Assembly: GCA_036781505.1 (NCBI GenBank)
Contig: DAIQAV010000084.1
Span: 1-9,491 of the forward strand
Direction of reading: 5' to 3'
DNA: 9,491 bases
From: FEN-680 sp036781505
Lineage (GTDB): Bacteria; Actinomycetota; Geothermincolia; Fen-727; Anoxymicrobiaceae
A program made the translations under genes and the position numbers. A model generated the notes under the pieces. It made no database searches and was not told where the DNA came from. It was given only the letters and a program-made list of their open reading frames with translations. This document shows, piece by piece, positions 1 through 5,314 of the stretch (position 1 is the stretch's first letter; each line of letters opens with the position of its first letter).

Positions 1-7
1 TGGTTGC

Positions 8-32
8 GGGTTTTTTGGGTTATGGGTGGGGG
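8..32 (+). other. G-quadruplex-capable G-tract cluster
   Basis: Four runs of three or more G lie at 8-10, 17-19, 24-26 and 28-32, separated by spacers of 6, 4 and 1 bases. This fits the usual G3+N1-7 rule for an intramolecular G-quadruplex on the plus strand. The surrounding sequence is G/T-rich, then T-rich (about 33-70), unlike the GC-rich coding DNA further right. No gene is visible in 1-218. Whether a quadruplex forms in vivo is unknown. Confidence 0.45.
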
Positions 33-80
33 TTATCTCTTAAAGTCCTGTTTGATTTTTCTTTTATAAGGGGAACTCCT

Positions 81-193
81 GACGGGGGCAGGGTGAGCCT
101 TTTGCGCAGCCCCGCAGCGTCCCGGGATATAGAAAGTCTGCTGATGTAAAGACGCGAGGACCCGGCGGAGCAAAAGGCTTACCCTTCCCCGTC
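81..193. repeat. 113-bp element with 23-bp inverted arms
   Basis: The left arm (81-105) and right arm (170-193) are reverse complements: 16 consecutive pairs join 90-105 to 170-185 (one G-T wobble), then a small internal loop (88-89 against 186), then 7 more pairs (81-87 with 187-193). The 64-base interior is itself rich in complementary pieces, for example GCGTC at 117-121 with GACGC at 151-155, and CCGGG at 122-126 with CCCGG at 161-165. It lies beyond the 3' end of the minus-strand cupin pair. It could be a long bidirectional terminator, a structured RNA, or a MITE-like/dispersed repeat with terminal inverted repeats. No clear target-site duplication is seen. The structure is directly visible; the function is not. 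Confidence 0.7.
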
Positions 194-196
194 CCC

Positions 197-224
197 ATTA
201 ACGCTTACCGATTAACGCTTACAG
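197..224. repeat. 14-bp tandem duplication at cupin 3' end
   Basis: Two adjacent 14-base units (197-210 and 211-224) share ATTAACGCTTAC and match at 13 of 14 positions. The right unit contains the stop codon of the minus-strand cupin (TAA, 221-219), so the repeat places a second copy of the stop region just downstream of the gene. It is probably a small replication-slippage duplication. Confidence 0.7.
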
Positions 225-581
225 GATGACCTCGTCCTCTTTTCGCCAGGCCGGGTCCACTATCGCCAGAAACACCAGGTCGACCTCGCCGATGCTGGTT
301 ATCTGCTGCTTCGCCCCCGGCGGGATGTAGACCGAGTCCCCGGGGTATACCTCGGTCTCCTCGTCGTCGATCCGCATCAGGCCGGCCCCGGCCAGCAGGT
401 AGTAGACCTCGGAGGTCTTCATGACGTGGAGGAAGGAGGTCAGCCCGGGCGCCAGCTTAGCGTGCGCCAGGCTGTATCGCATCTCGAGCCCACTCATCGA
501 GGTCGGGCTCAGGAGTTCGCGCAGGGTCACACCGTCTCCGGCGACGATCTCCTCACGGTCGTCGAACCTGCTGATCATCAT
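219..581 (-). CDS. Small cupin protein with altered metal site
   Basis: A 120-residue single-domain cupin, a small beta-barrel that usually holds a metal ion or binds a small ligand in the cytosol. Cupin motif 1 spans G46-x5-H52-x-M54-x3-E58-x6-G65. It fits the G-x5-HxH-x3/4-E-x6-G pattern exactly, except that the second His is Met. Motif 2 is G81-x5-P87-x-G89-x2-Q92, with Gln in place of the usual His. Two of the four canonical ligands are therefore substituted, so metal binding may be altered or lost and a sensor or isomerase-like role is as likely as catalysis. The start is supported by an AGGAG at 588-592 (minus strand) six bases upstream; a second ATG follows directly. It lies 31 bp downstream of a second cupin, so the two are probably co-transcribed. 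The cupin assignment is firm; no specific function can be given. Confidence 0.88.
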   Translation of the reverse strand: MMISRFDDREEIVAGDGVTLRELLSPTSMSGLEMRYSLAHAKLAPGLTSFLHVMKTSEVYYLLAGAGLMRIDDEETEVYPGDSVYIPPGAKQQITSIGEVDLVFLAIVDPAWRKEDEVIL

Positions 582-612
582 CGTGTACTCCTAAGTAATA
601 TGAGGTCGAGTA

Positions 613-960
613 TCACTCGCCACGGACCAGGGTGAGCAGCATCTTGAACCGCTCGGGCGCCCTGAGCAGGTGCGGCACCCCCGCGGGCATGATCACCGAC
701 TCGCCGCGCTCGGCGACGACCGGCTCTCCGCTGATCACTATCTCCACCGAGCCTTCGAGCACCTGGACCAGCGCGTCAAAAGGCGCCGTGTGCTCGCTCA
801 ACCCTTCTCCCGCGTCAAAGGCGAACACGCTGACGGTCCCGGCCTTGCTCCGCATGATCTCGCGGCTCACGACCGCGCCGTCCTGGTACTCCACCAGCGA
901 CGCCAGGACTATCGCCTTGCCTTTGAGTTCGCCATCTTCTTTCTCGCCTTCGGCGCCCAT
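613..960 (-). CDS. Small cupin-domain protein (HTAPFDA type)
   Basis: A 115-residue protein with a charged N-terminal stretch (1-15) and one cupin barrel. Motif 1 reads G51-x5-H57 followed by T-A-P-F-D62 and a Gly at 70; motif 2 is G86-x5-P92-x-G94-x2-H97, a good match to the G-x5-PxG-x2-H pattern. H57 and H97 are the clearest ligand candidates; the second His of the HxH pair is Ala59. Small cupins with an HTAPFDA segment are, as I recall, common in anaerobic bacteria and usually of unknown function. The start has a strong Shine-Dalgarno (GGGAGG on the minus strand) about five bases upstream. It is the first gene of a two-cupin unit, transcribed divergently from the propeller gene. It is not a close duplicate of its partner, because motif 1 differs. 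Confidence 0.88.
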   Translation of the reverse strand: MGAEGEKEDGELKGKAIVLASLVEYQDGAVVSREIMRSKAGTVSVFAFDAGEGLSEHTAPFDALVQVLEGSVEIVISGEPVVAERGESVIMPAGVPHLLRAPERFKMLLTLVRGE

Positions 961-997
961 GGTGCCTCCCTGTGACTTCGTGCCGCTGCTATGCGCT

Positions 998-1012
998 GTA
1001 ATAAGATACTAC
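998..1012. promoter_or_regulatory. Imperfect palindrome in divergent spacer
   Basis: A 15-base AT-rich imperfect palindrome (GTAATA-AGA-TACTAC; five of six arm positions pair) lies 37 bp upstream of the first cupin and on the far side of the propeller promoter. It could be an operator, or could cover a weak -10 element of the cupin promoter, since TAGTAT and TATCTT both occur here on the minus strand. I found no matching -35, so the cupin promoter is not placed. Confidence 0.25.
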
Positions 1013-1059
1013 ACCGGCAATGTCTGGCATGCCTGCCCACCCGCGGACCTCCGGCGGTC

Positions 1060-1087
1060 TTGCGAGGGTGCCGGACGATGCGATAAT
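1060..1087 (+). promoter_or_regulatory. Probable promoter of the propeller gene
   Basis: TTGCGA (1060-1065; four of six to the sigma-70 -35) and GATAAT (1082-1087; five of six to the -10) are separated by 16 bp, with TG at 1079-1080 giving an extended -10. Transcription would start near 1094, about 80 bases before the ATG at 1173. That argues against the in-frame upstream starts at 1020 and 1078. Confidence 0.5.
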
Positions 1088-1172
1088 CTTCACCCGTGGC
1101 ATGGCAAGACGGCAACAGATTGTGCACTCGAGCGATAAGCTCCGTGCGTCCACTCCTGGGACTGGAGAAGAG

Positions 1173-2525
1173 ATGACTGGGGAGACGAAGGGCGAGAGCG
1201 GCGCACCGCCGGCTGAAGTGGCGATCAGGCCCATCCAGGTCGGCATGAAATGCAACATCACCCACGAGATCTTCATCGACGGCCAGATGGCTTTCCGGCT
1301 CGGCGAGTCCGTGTTCGTCGACGACATAGTCCCCAACGAGTCGCAGCCGGAGTACAAGTATGTGGTCATGTCCAAGGAGCTGACCTTCCGCAAGTTCCAG
1401 CTCTCCGACCTCGACCTCATCCCGGCGCCCGTGCCCCAGGAGTACAAGCGGAAGAAGCGACCGGCCCGGGTCTGGCCGTTCATCAAGAGGCACAAGGTCC
1501 TGCTGCCGAGCATCGTGGTGGGTACGGCGGCCGTCATCGTTGCCTTGATCCTGCTGGCCGGCTACGGCTTCAAGTGGAAACCCGAGTACAGTCCGGGCGG
1601 GAACGCATTCACCAGGCTCGCAAGCGCCAGAGGAAACACCGTGGCGCTCTTGAACAACGGCGTTTCCCGCTTCCTGTACACCAAGACCGACAAGGGCTGG
1701 ACCATCATTCAGAGGAGCGGCAGCCGTCTCACGGACGTGGCGACCACTGACGGTGGCCACACCTGGATCACCAGCGGAGACGGACAGATCTACTTCTGGG
1801 ACGGGGTGACCTTCAGCCAGCAGTTCGACACGACCGGACTGTACGGGATGCCCAGGGACAGCGACTCCTTCAGCGCGGTGGCCGCGACTGACGGCGATCA
1901 CGCCTGGGCGGTCGGCACCTTCCTGGCCAATTCGACGGATTACGGGACCACACAAGGGGTCGTCTACACGTTCGACGGTAAGAGCTGGAGGCTGCTGGTC
2001 GCACTCGGCCCGGAGACACAACTGGGGGCGGTTGCGGCGGCCGACCCGACCCACGTGTGGGTGGCAAGCAAGGCCGGCGAGATCTTCGTCTACAACGGCA
2101 GCGCCTGGGTCCTGCAGACCAACACCCGGGTGCCGATAACCAGGCTCTGCGCGGTGGACAAAGACCACGTCTGGGCGGTCAGCTCGGGGACGGACAAGGT
2201 CAGCGGCCGGGTCTTCAGCTTCCAGAACGGCAAGTGGGGCCAGTCGATGGAGGCGAACATGGTCTCCTTCCTCGACATCTCCGCCACCGACGGAAGTCAC
2301 GTCTGGGCGGTCGGCAGCGACGTCGCCGCCTCCAGCGCTACAAGCCAGGCCAATTCTCAGAACCCGACCCAGTCGAAAGCCATGTGGCGCTACGACGGCA
2401 AGCAGTGGAAGAACGTCTCCGGCCCGTCAGGCTCCGTCAAGGTACCGGCCGTTGCGGTGGTCGGCCCCGAGGCCGTCTGGATGTGCACCACGGACTCGAT
2501 ATACTACGGCAGTAAGGGCCTCTAG
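1173..2525 (+). CDS. Membrane-anchored seven-bladed beta-propeller protein
   Basis: A 450-residue protein. I chose ATG 1173 because GGAG (1164-1167) lies five bases upstream and a promoter lies in front; the frame stays open back to 1020. Residues about 16-84 form a small domain I do not recognise with certainty, with an SH3-like feel (segments GESVFVDDI and PEYKYVVMS). A basic stretch (about 91-108, KRKKRPAR) is followed by one hydrophobic segment (about 109-130). By the positive-inside rule the N-terminus is cytosolic and the rest extracellular. Residues about 145-450 hold repeats of roughly 38-58 residues. Each has a D-x-x-H-x-W-(A/V/I) turn (193-199, 240-247, 291-298, 329-336, 373-380; degenerate at 431-438) and most a (D/N)G-x-x-W strand. 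With a degenerate first unit this makes seven blades. It probably senses or binds something at the cell surface. Its spacing from the downstream operon suggests an independent gene. Confidence 0.75.
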   Translation: MTGETKGESGAPPAEVAIRPIQVGMKCNITHEIFIDGQMAFRLGESVFVDDIVPNESQPEYKYVVMSKELTFRKFQLSDLDLIPAPVPQEYKRKKRPARVWPFIKRHKVLLPSIVVGTAAVIVALILLAGYGFKWKPEYSPGGNAFTRLASARGNTVALLNNGVSRFLYTKTDKGWTIIQRSGSRLTDVATTDGGHTWITSGDGQIYFWDGVTFSQQFDTTGLYGMPRDSDSFSAVAATDGDHAWAVGTFLANSTDYGTTQGVVYTFDGKSWRLLVALGPETQLGAVAAADPTHVWVASKAGEIFVYNGSAWVLQTNTRVPITRLCAVDKDHVWAVSSGTDKVSGRVFSFQNGKWGQSMEANMVSFLDISATDGSHVWAVGSDVAASSATSQANSQNPTQSKAMWRYDGKQWKNVSGPSGSVKVPAVAVVGPEAVWMCTTDSIYYGSKGL

Positions 2526-2533
2526 CGCGCAGC

Positions 2534-2550
2534 GCCGGCGTTCCGCCGGC
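2534..2550. terminator. GC-rich hairpin after propeller gene
   Basis: A perfect 7-bp stem (GCCGGCG, 2534-2540, with CGCCGGC, 2544-2550) and a three-base loop begins 9 bases after the stop codon. No T-run follows, so it is not a standard intrinsic terminator. It may still act as a transcript 3'-end stabiliser or a Rho-linked terminator. Its position between a finished gene and a new promoter supports an end-of-unit role. Confidence 0.45.
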
Positions 2551-2643
2551 ATCGACAATGCGTTCCTTAGCGCCTGCATCGTCGGGAAAAGTGGGATGCT
2601 GAGGTCTCACGATCTTTTGCACGACCAATAACGCGCTCGAACC

Positions 2644-2673
2644 TTGACGCATTCGATGACTATGTACTATAAA
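2644..2673 (+). promoter_or_regulatory. Sigma-70-type promoter of the padR-GRE operon
   Basis: TTGACG (2644-2649; five of six to TTGACA) and TATAAA (2668-2673; five of six to TATAAT) are spaced by 18 bp, the best promoter match in the window. The predicted start is near 2680, giving a leader of about 60 bases before the TTG start of the regulator gene. The local AT-rich patch stands out from the GC-rich surroundings. Confidence 0.65.
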
Positions 2674-2677
2674 CATA
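2661..2677. promoter_or_regulatory. Candidate PadR operator overlapping the -10
   Basis: TATGT (2661-2665) and ACATA (2673-2677) form a dyad with a 7-base spacer. PadR-family repressors such as Bacillus PadR bind ATGT-N8-ACAT; here the spacer is one base shorter. The dyad covers the -10 element of the promoter in front of the padR-like gene, the expected place for autorepression. Binding is inferred, not shown. Confidence 0.5.
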
Positions 2678-2741
2678 CTTGCTGATCGCATTGCCGAGGA
2701 GAGCCGGCATTTTCGTAGGGGCGCTTACAAGCGGAGGCACA

Positions 2742-3311
2742 TTGGCCGTAAAGCATACCATCCTCGGGCTGCTCAACTACAAAGACATGCATGGCTACCG
2801 AATCAAAGAGCACATCGAGAAAAACTTCGGGCATATGTGGTCCATCAACCACGGACAGATCTACCAGAGCCTCAAGAAGATGCAGGGCGAAGGCCTGGTG
2901 ACAATGGTTGAGCTCGCTCCGTCCGACAACGGCGGACCTCACAAGAAGCTCTACTCGATCACCGACGAGGGCAAGGGAGAGTTCGCCCGCTGGCTCGCAA
3001 GCGACCCGGAGGGGCAGATGCTGCTGCGCGACCCATTCCTCACCCGGTTCGTGTTCTTTGGCTTCGGTGACAGGGCCCGGGCACTCGAGATAATCCAGGG
3101 ACAGATAGAGATCTACGAGGAGCAGCTCGCTAGGCGCCGCGACAACGTGACGCGCCGGAAGCGGCAGGGAAACTACGTCGGCCTTGTCGCAGACCTGGGG
3201 TTGACTTTTAACGAGATGTACCTCGAATGGCTGAAGCGGGCCTACACCGAGATAAACGAGAGCGATGACGCCGCGTGGAAAGCGACCGGCACAGCCGCGT
3301 TGATAGACTGA
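2742..3311 (+). CDS. PadR-family transcriptional regulator
   Basis: A 189-residue PadR-type repressor. The TTG start at 2742 is preferred because GGAGG (2733-2737) lies four bases upstream, the resulting N-terminus (M-A-V-K-H-T-I-L-G-L-L) is typical of PadR proteins, and the predicted transcription start is near 2680. An in-frame TTG at 2679 would add 21 residues of non-family sequence and lies at the transcription start. Residues 1 to about 80 form the winged helix: the recognition helix is in the segment GQIYQSLKKMQGEGLV, and the wing leads into KKLYSITDEG. The C-terminal part (about 95-175) is mostly charged helix, as in the dimerisation domain of longer PadR proteins (Vir-like C-terminal domain). 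PadR proteins usually repress their own operon and release DNA when a phenolic or other small ligand binds. It heads a run of catabolic genes with a candidate operator at its promoter, so it is probably the local repressor; the ligand is unknown. Confidence 0.9.
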   Translation: MAVKHTILGLLNYKDMHGYRIKEHIEKNFGHMWSINHGQIYQSLKKMQGEGLVTMVELAPSDNGGPHKKLYSITDEGKGEFARWLASDPEGQMLLRDPFLTRFVFFGFGDRARALEIIQGQIEIYEEQLARRRDNVTRRKRQGNYVGLVADLGLTFNEMYLEWLKRAYTEINESDDAAWKATGTAALID

Positions 3312-3315
3312 GCCG

Positions 3316-3335
3316 GCGGCGCGCGACGGCGCCGC
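3316..3335. other. Intercistronic GC hairpin (padR / first SDR)
   Basis: GCGGCGC (3316-3322) and GCGCCGC (3329-3335) can form a 7-bp stem with a six-base loop. It sits in the 37-bp spacer immediately before the GAGGGGG ribosome-binding site (3336-3342) of the next gene. No T-run follows. It may mark an RNA processing or attenuation point between the regulator and the enzymes, but chance pairing in GC-rich DNA is possible. Confidence 0.35.
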
Positions 3336-3348
3336 GAGGGGGTTACCG

Positions 3349-4368
3349 ATGGAATTCGATGGAATAACTCTGGTGACCGGTGCTGCGGGATTCATGGGAA
3401 GCCACCTGGTCGAACACCTCGCGAATAAGGGAGTCCGCGTGCGCGCGACGGCGCGGCCCCGCAAGGAGACACCTTTCTTCGATGCGCTGGGAGTAGAGTT
3501 CGTCGGAGCTGACCTGACCAGGCCGGAAACGCTGCCGGCGCTCTTCAAGGGGGATGTCGATCGGGTCTTTCACCTCGGAGCTATCTGCAACTTCTCCACC
3601 CCATACGAGAAACTGTACCCGACCAACGTCCTGGGGGTGGAGCGCATCACCGGGCTCGCGATCGAGGCCGGCGTCAAACGCTACGTGCATGTCGGTTCGA
3701 CCAGCGCCTACGGCCCGTACCGTGGAAAGCCTTTCGAGGAGGATGACAGCCGGCAGCCGCAGGATGACTACGGCCGCAGCAAACGCGATGGCGAAGACGT
3801 CCTGTTCAGGCGCATCAAAGAGGGACTGCCAGCGATACTGACCCGGCCGTGCACCGTCTACGGGCCCAGGTGCACAGAGGGCGCGGGGAAGGCTTTCTCG
3901 CGGCCGACCTCTATAACCGCGATCCCCGGCAAGGGCACGCAACTGCTCTCGAACATCAGGGCAGAGGACGTGGCCGCCGCGGTCGAATACCTTTCCCACC
4001 TGGACGACGCGGTCGGCAGGGCCTTCAACCTGGCCGAGGACAGCCATCCGACTATCGAGGAGTCGCTCGTGCTGGCGGCCCAGGCTTTCGGACAGAAACC
4101 TCCACGAATGCACATGCCTCTCGGGGTCGTCAAAGCTGTCGCGCGGGTGCAGGGCTACCTGGCAGCGCGAAAAGGAAAGATTCCCGACCTCGAGTACGAC
4201 GCGGTGAGGTACCTGTACGATGACTATGTGGTGGACAACTCAAGGTTGAAGGCGACCGGTTACAAGCTGATGTTCCCAGACTTCAAAGCTTCGATGCTGC
4301 AGATAAAGGAGCTTTACGAGAGCGGCACTTGCGAGATCGGCACAGGGAGCTTGACCAGCAGAGCTTAG
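3349..4368 (+). CDS. Extended SDR: NAD-dependent epimerase/dehydratase family
   Basis: A 339-residue cytosolic oxidoreductase of the extended short-chain dehydrogenase/reductase type. The nucleotide-binding motif TGAAGFMG (10-17) matches the extended-family TGxxGxxG. Other marks are DRVFHLGA (71-78), the catalytic Ser/Thr segment GSTSAYG (116-122), the YGRSK (YxxxK) pair Tyr141 and Lys145, and RPCTVYGPR (166-174). The pattern resembles epimerases and 3-beta-hydroxysteroid-dehydrogenase-like enzymes acting on secondary alcohols or nucleotide sugars; substrate cannot be fixed. GAGGGGG (3336-3342) lies six bases before the ATG. It follows padR by 37 bp and precedes a second SDR by 53 bp. With no sugar-nucleotide genes nearby, a catabolic 3-hydroxy/keto step is more likely than sugar epimerisation; this is inference from context. 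Confidence 0.85.
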   Translation: MEFDGITLVTGAAGFMGSHLVEHLANKGVRVRATARPRKETPFFDALGVEFVGADLTRPETLPALFKGDVDRVFHLGAICNFSTPYEKLYPTNVLGVERITGLAIEAGVKRYVHVGSTSAYGPYRGKPFEEDDSRQPQDDYGRSKRDGEDVLFRRIKEGLPAILTRPCTVYGPRCTEGAGKAFSRPTSITAIPGKGTQLLSNIRAEDVAAAVEYLSHLDDAVGRAFNLAEDSHPTIEESLVLAAQAFGQKPPRMHMPLGVVKAVARVQGYLAARKGKIPDLEYDAVRYLYDDYVVDNSRLKATGYKLMFPDFKASMLQIKELYESGTCEIGTGSLTSRA

Positions 4369-4374
4369 CGCAGC

Positions 4375-4393
4375 ACCGGCCAAAGGCGCCGGT
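4375..4393. other. Intercistronic dyad between the two SDR genes
   Basis: ACCGGC (4375-4380) and GCCGGT (4388-4393) form a 6-bp stem with a seven-base loop in the 53-bp spacer. The right half (4384-4394, AAGGCGCCGGT) resembles the CAGGCRCCGGTG core found in the later spacers of this operon, so it may be a diverged member of that family. The evidence is weak on its own. Confidence 0.35.
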
Positions 4394-4421
4394 TGAGCGC
4401 GGACGAGAACGGGGGTTCAAG

Positions 4422-5252
4422 ATGTCTGATGTAGTTGTGATAACCGGGCTTGCGGACGGGATGGGCAGGGAGGTCGCCAAGATGCTTGCCGCGTCGGGCG
4501 ATCGGGTCGCCGGCTTCGACCGCGACTCGTCAGGCTGCGGCACTCTGGCCGGGGAGCTCGAGCAGATCGGCGGCGACCACGTCGTCGAGTCGCTGGACAT
4601 CAAGGACAGGCAGGGAATAGCGAAGTTCCGCGACGAGGTGCTTCGGAAGTATGGGCACGTCGACACCGTTCTGTCGAACGTGGGCATCGGCTTCTTCAGC
4701 CCGTTTGAGGAGGTCGATCTCGAGAAAGCGCTCGAATGCCTTGAGATAAACGTGATAGGGGCAGCGGCGATATTCCAGGCCTTCTTGCCGTCGATGCGCG
4801 AGCGCGGCGCAGGAAAACTCATCGCGATGTCCTCGCTTGTCGGGCGCATCCCGTTCCCCTTCGAGTCGATATATTCCGCCAGCAAGTTCGCCATCGGCGG
4901 GATGGTGATGTCGCTGCGTTACGAGGTTGAGCCGTTCGGGATAAGGGTCGCTCTCGTCGAGCCGGCACAGGTCTCGACGAAGTTCGCCGCGAAGATACAC
5001 GTCCTGCCGCCGGAGGGCTCGCCCTACCGTGACCGCGCGCGCAGGTTCATCGACCGCGACAACGAGTTGATCAAGACGGCCCCCGACCCGGTCTCGGCGG
5101 CCGCGAAGATAGTAAAGGTTATCCACTCGGACAAACCCGCGTTATACAACCAGGTGGACACGATGAGTAGCGTTTTCCTCTTCCTGAACAAGATCCTGCC
5201 AACGCGGGTGCGAGACAGCATATTGATCAACCACATGGACATCAAACTCTGA
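4422..5252 (+). CDS. Classical SDR oxidoreductase, NAD-preferring
   Basis: A 276-residue classical short-chain dehydrogenase/reductase. The cofactor motif is T8-G-L-A-D-G-M-G15 (TGxxxGxG). An Asp at position 33, after the second strand (G-F-D-R-D), suggests NAD(H) over NADP(H). N86-V-G replaces the common NAG. Asn110, Ser138 (segment AMSSLVG), Tyr151 and Lys155 (YSASK) form a complete catalytic tetrad. After Tyr/Lys, the stretch VEPAQVSTKF matches the usual PG-motif region with Glu-Pro-Ala. The C-terminal extension (about 225-276) is helix-rich, as in SDRs with lipid-like or bulky substrates. The start is ATG 4422 with GGGGG (4411-4415) six bases upstream; the open frame to 4329 overlaps the preceding gene and lacks SDR sequence. 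It probably oxidises or reduces a hydroxyl/keto group in the same pathway as its neighbours; substrate unknown. Confidence 0.87.
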   Translation: MSDVVVITGLADGMGREVAKMLAASGDRVAGFDRDSSGCGTLAGELEQIGGDHVVESLDIKDRQGIAKFRDEVLRKYGHVDTVLSNVGIGFFSPFEEVDLEKALECLEINVIGAAAIFQAFLPSMRERGAGKLIAMSSLVGRIPFPFESIYSASKFAIGGMVMSLRYEVEPFGIRVALVEPAQVSTKFAAKIHVLPPEGSPYRDRARRFIDRDNELIKTAPDPVSAAAKIVKVIHSDKPALYNQVDTMSSVFLFLNKILPTRVRDSILINHMDIKL

Positions 5253-5265
5253 CTGACGGGAAAAT

Positions 5266-5282
5266 GGTGCCAGGCACCGGTG
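5266..5282. repeat. Short palindromic repeat before the GRE gene
   Basis: GGTGCC (5266-5271) and GGCACC (5273-5278) are an inverted pair one base apart, running on into GGTG. Bases 5271-5282 (CAGGCACCGGTG) match the core of the hairpin repeat at 7736-7747 at 11 of 12 positions, and that at 8723-8734 in reverse. It occupies the 62-bp spacer and includes the discarded upstream start region of the GRE. It resembles a REP-type intergenic repeat; this cannot be confirmed from one window. Confidence 0.45.
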
Positions 5283-5314
5283 ACACACGTTCTCGTACTT
5301 CGTGGGAGGAAGCC

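Noticed and set aside
1..218. A tRNA, small RNA gene or CRISPR array in the gene-free left end
   Set aside because: No tRNA arms or CCA-type end, and no regularly spaced direct repeats; the long inverted arms and the 14-bp duplication are the only supported structures.
1020..1172. N-terminal extension of the propeller protein to ATG 1020
   Set aside because: The best promoter starts transcription near 1094, the extension has no domain character, and ATG 1173 has a well-placed GGAG site.
909..2300. A 463-codon open frame on the minus strand opposite the propeller gene
   Set aside because: It is antisense to a gene with clear repeats, a membrane span, promoter and ribosome-binding site. The predicted protein is rich in Arg, Val, Asp and His with no domain pattern, as expected for a shadow frame in GC-rich DNA.
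2534..2550. A standard intrinsic terminator after the propeller gene
   Set aside because: The hairpin is strong but no T-run follows, so it is listed only as a terminator candidate with low confidence.
2679..2741. N-terminal extension of the PadR protein to TTG 2679
   Set aside because: It lies at the predicted transcription start and adds residues not typical of the family; TTG 2742 has GGAGG and gives a typical PadR N-terminus.
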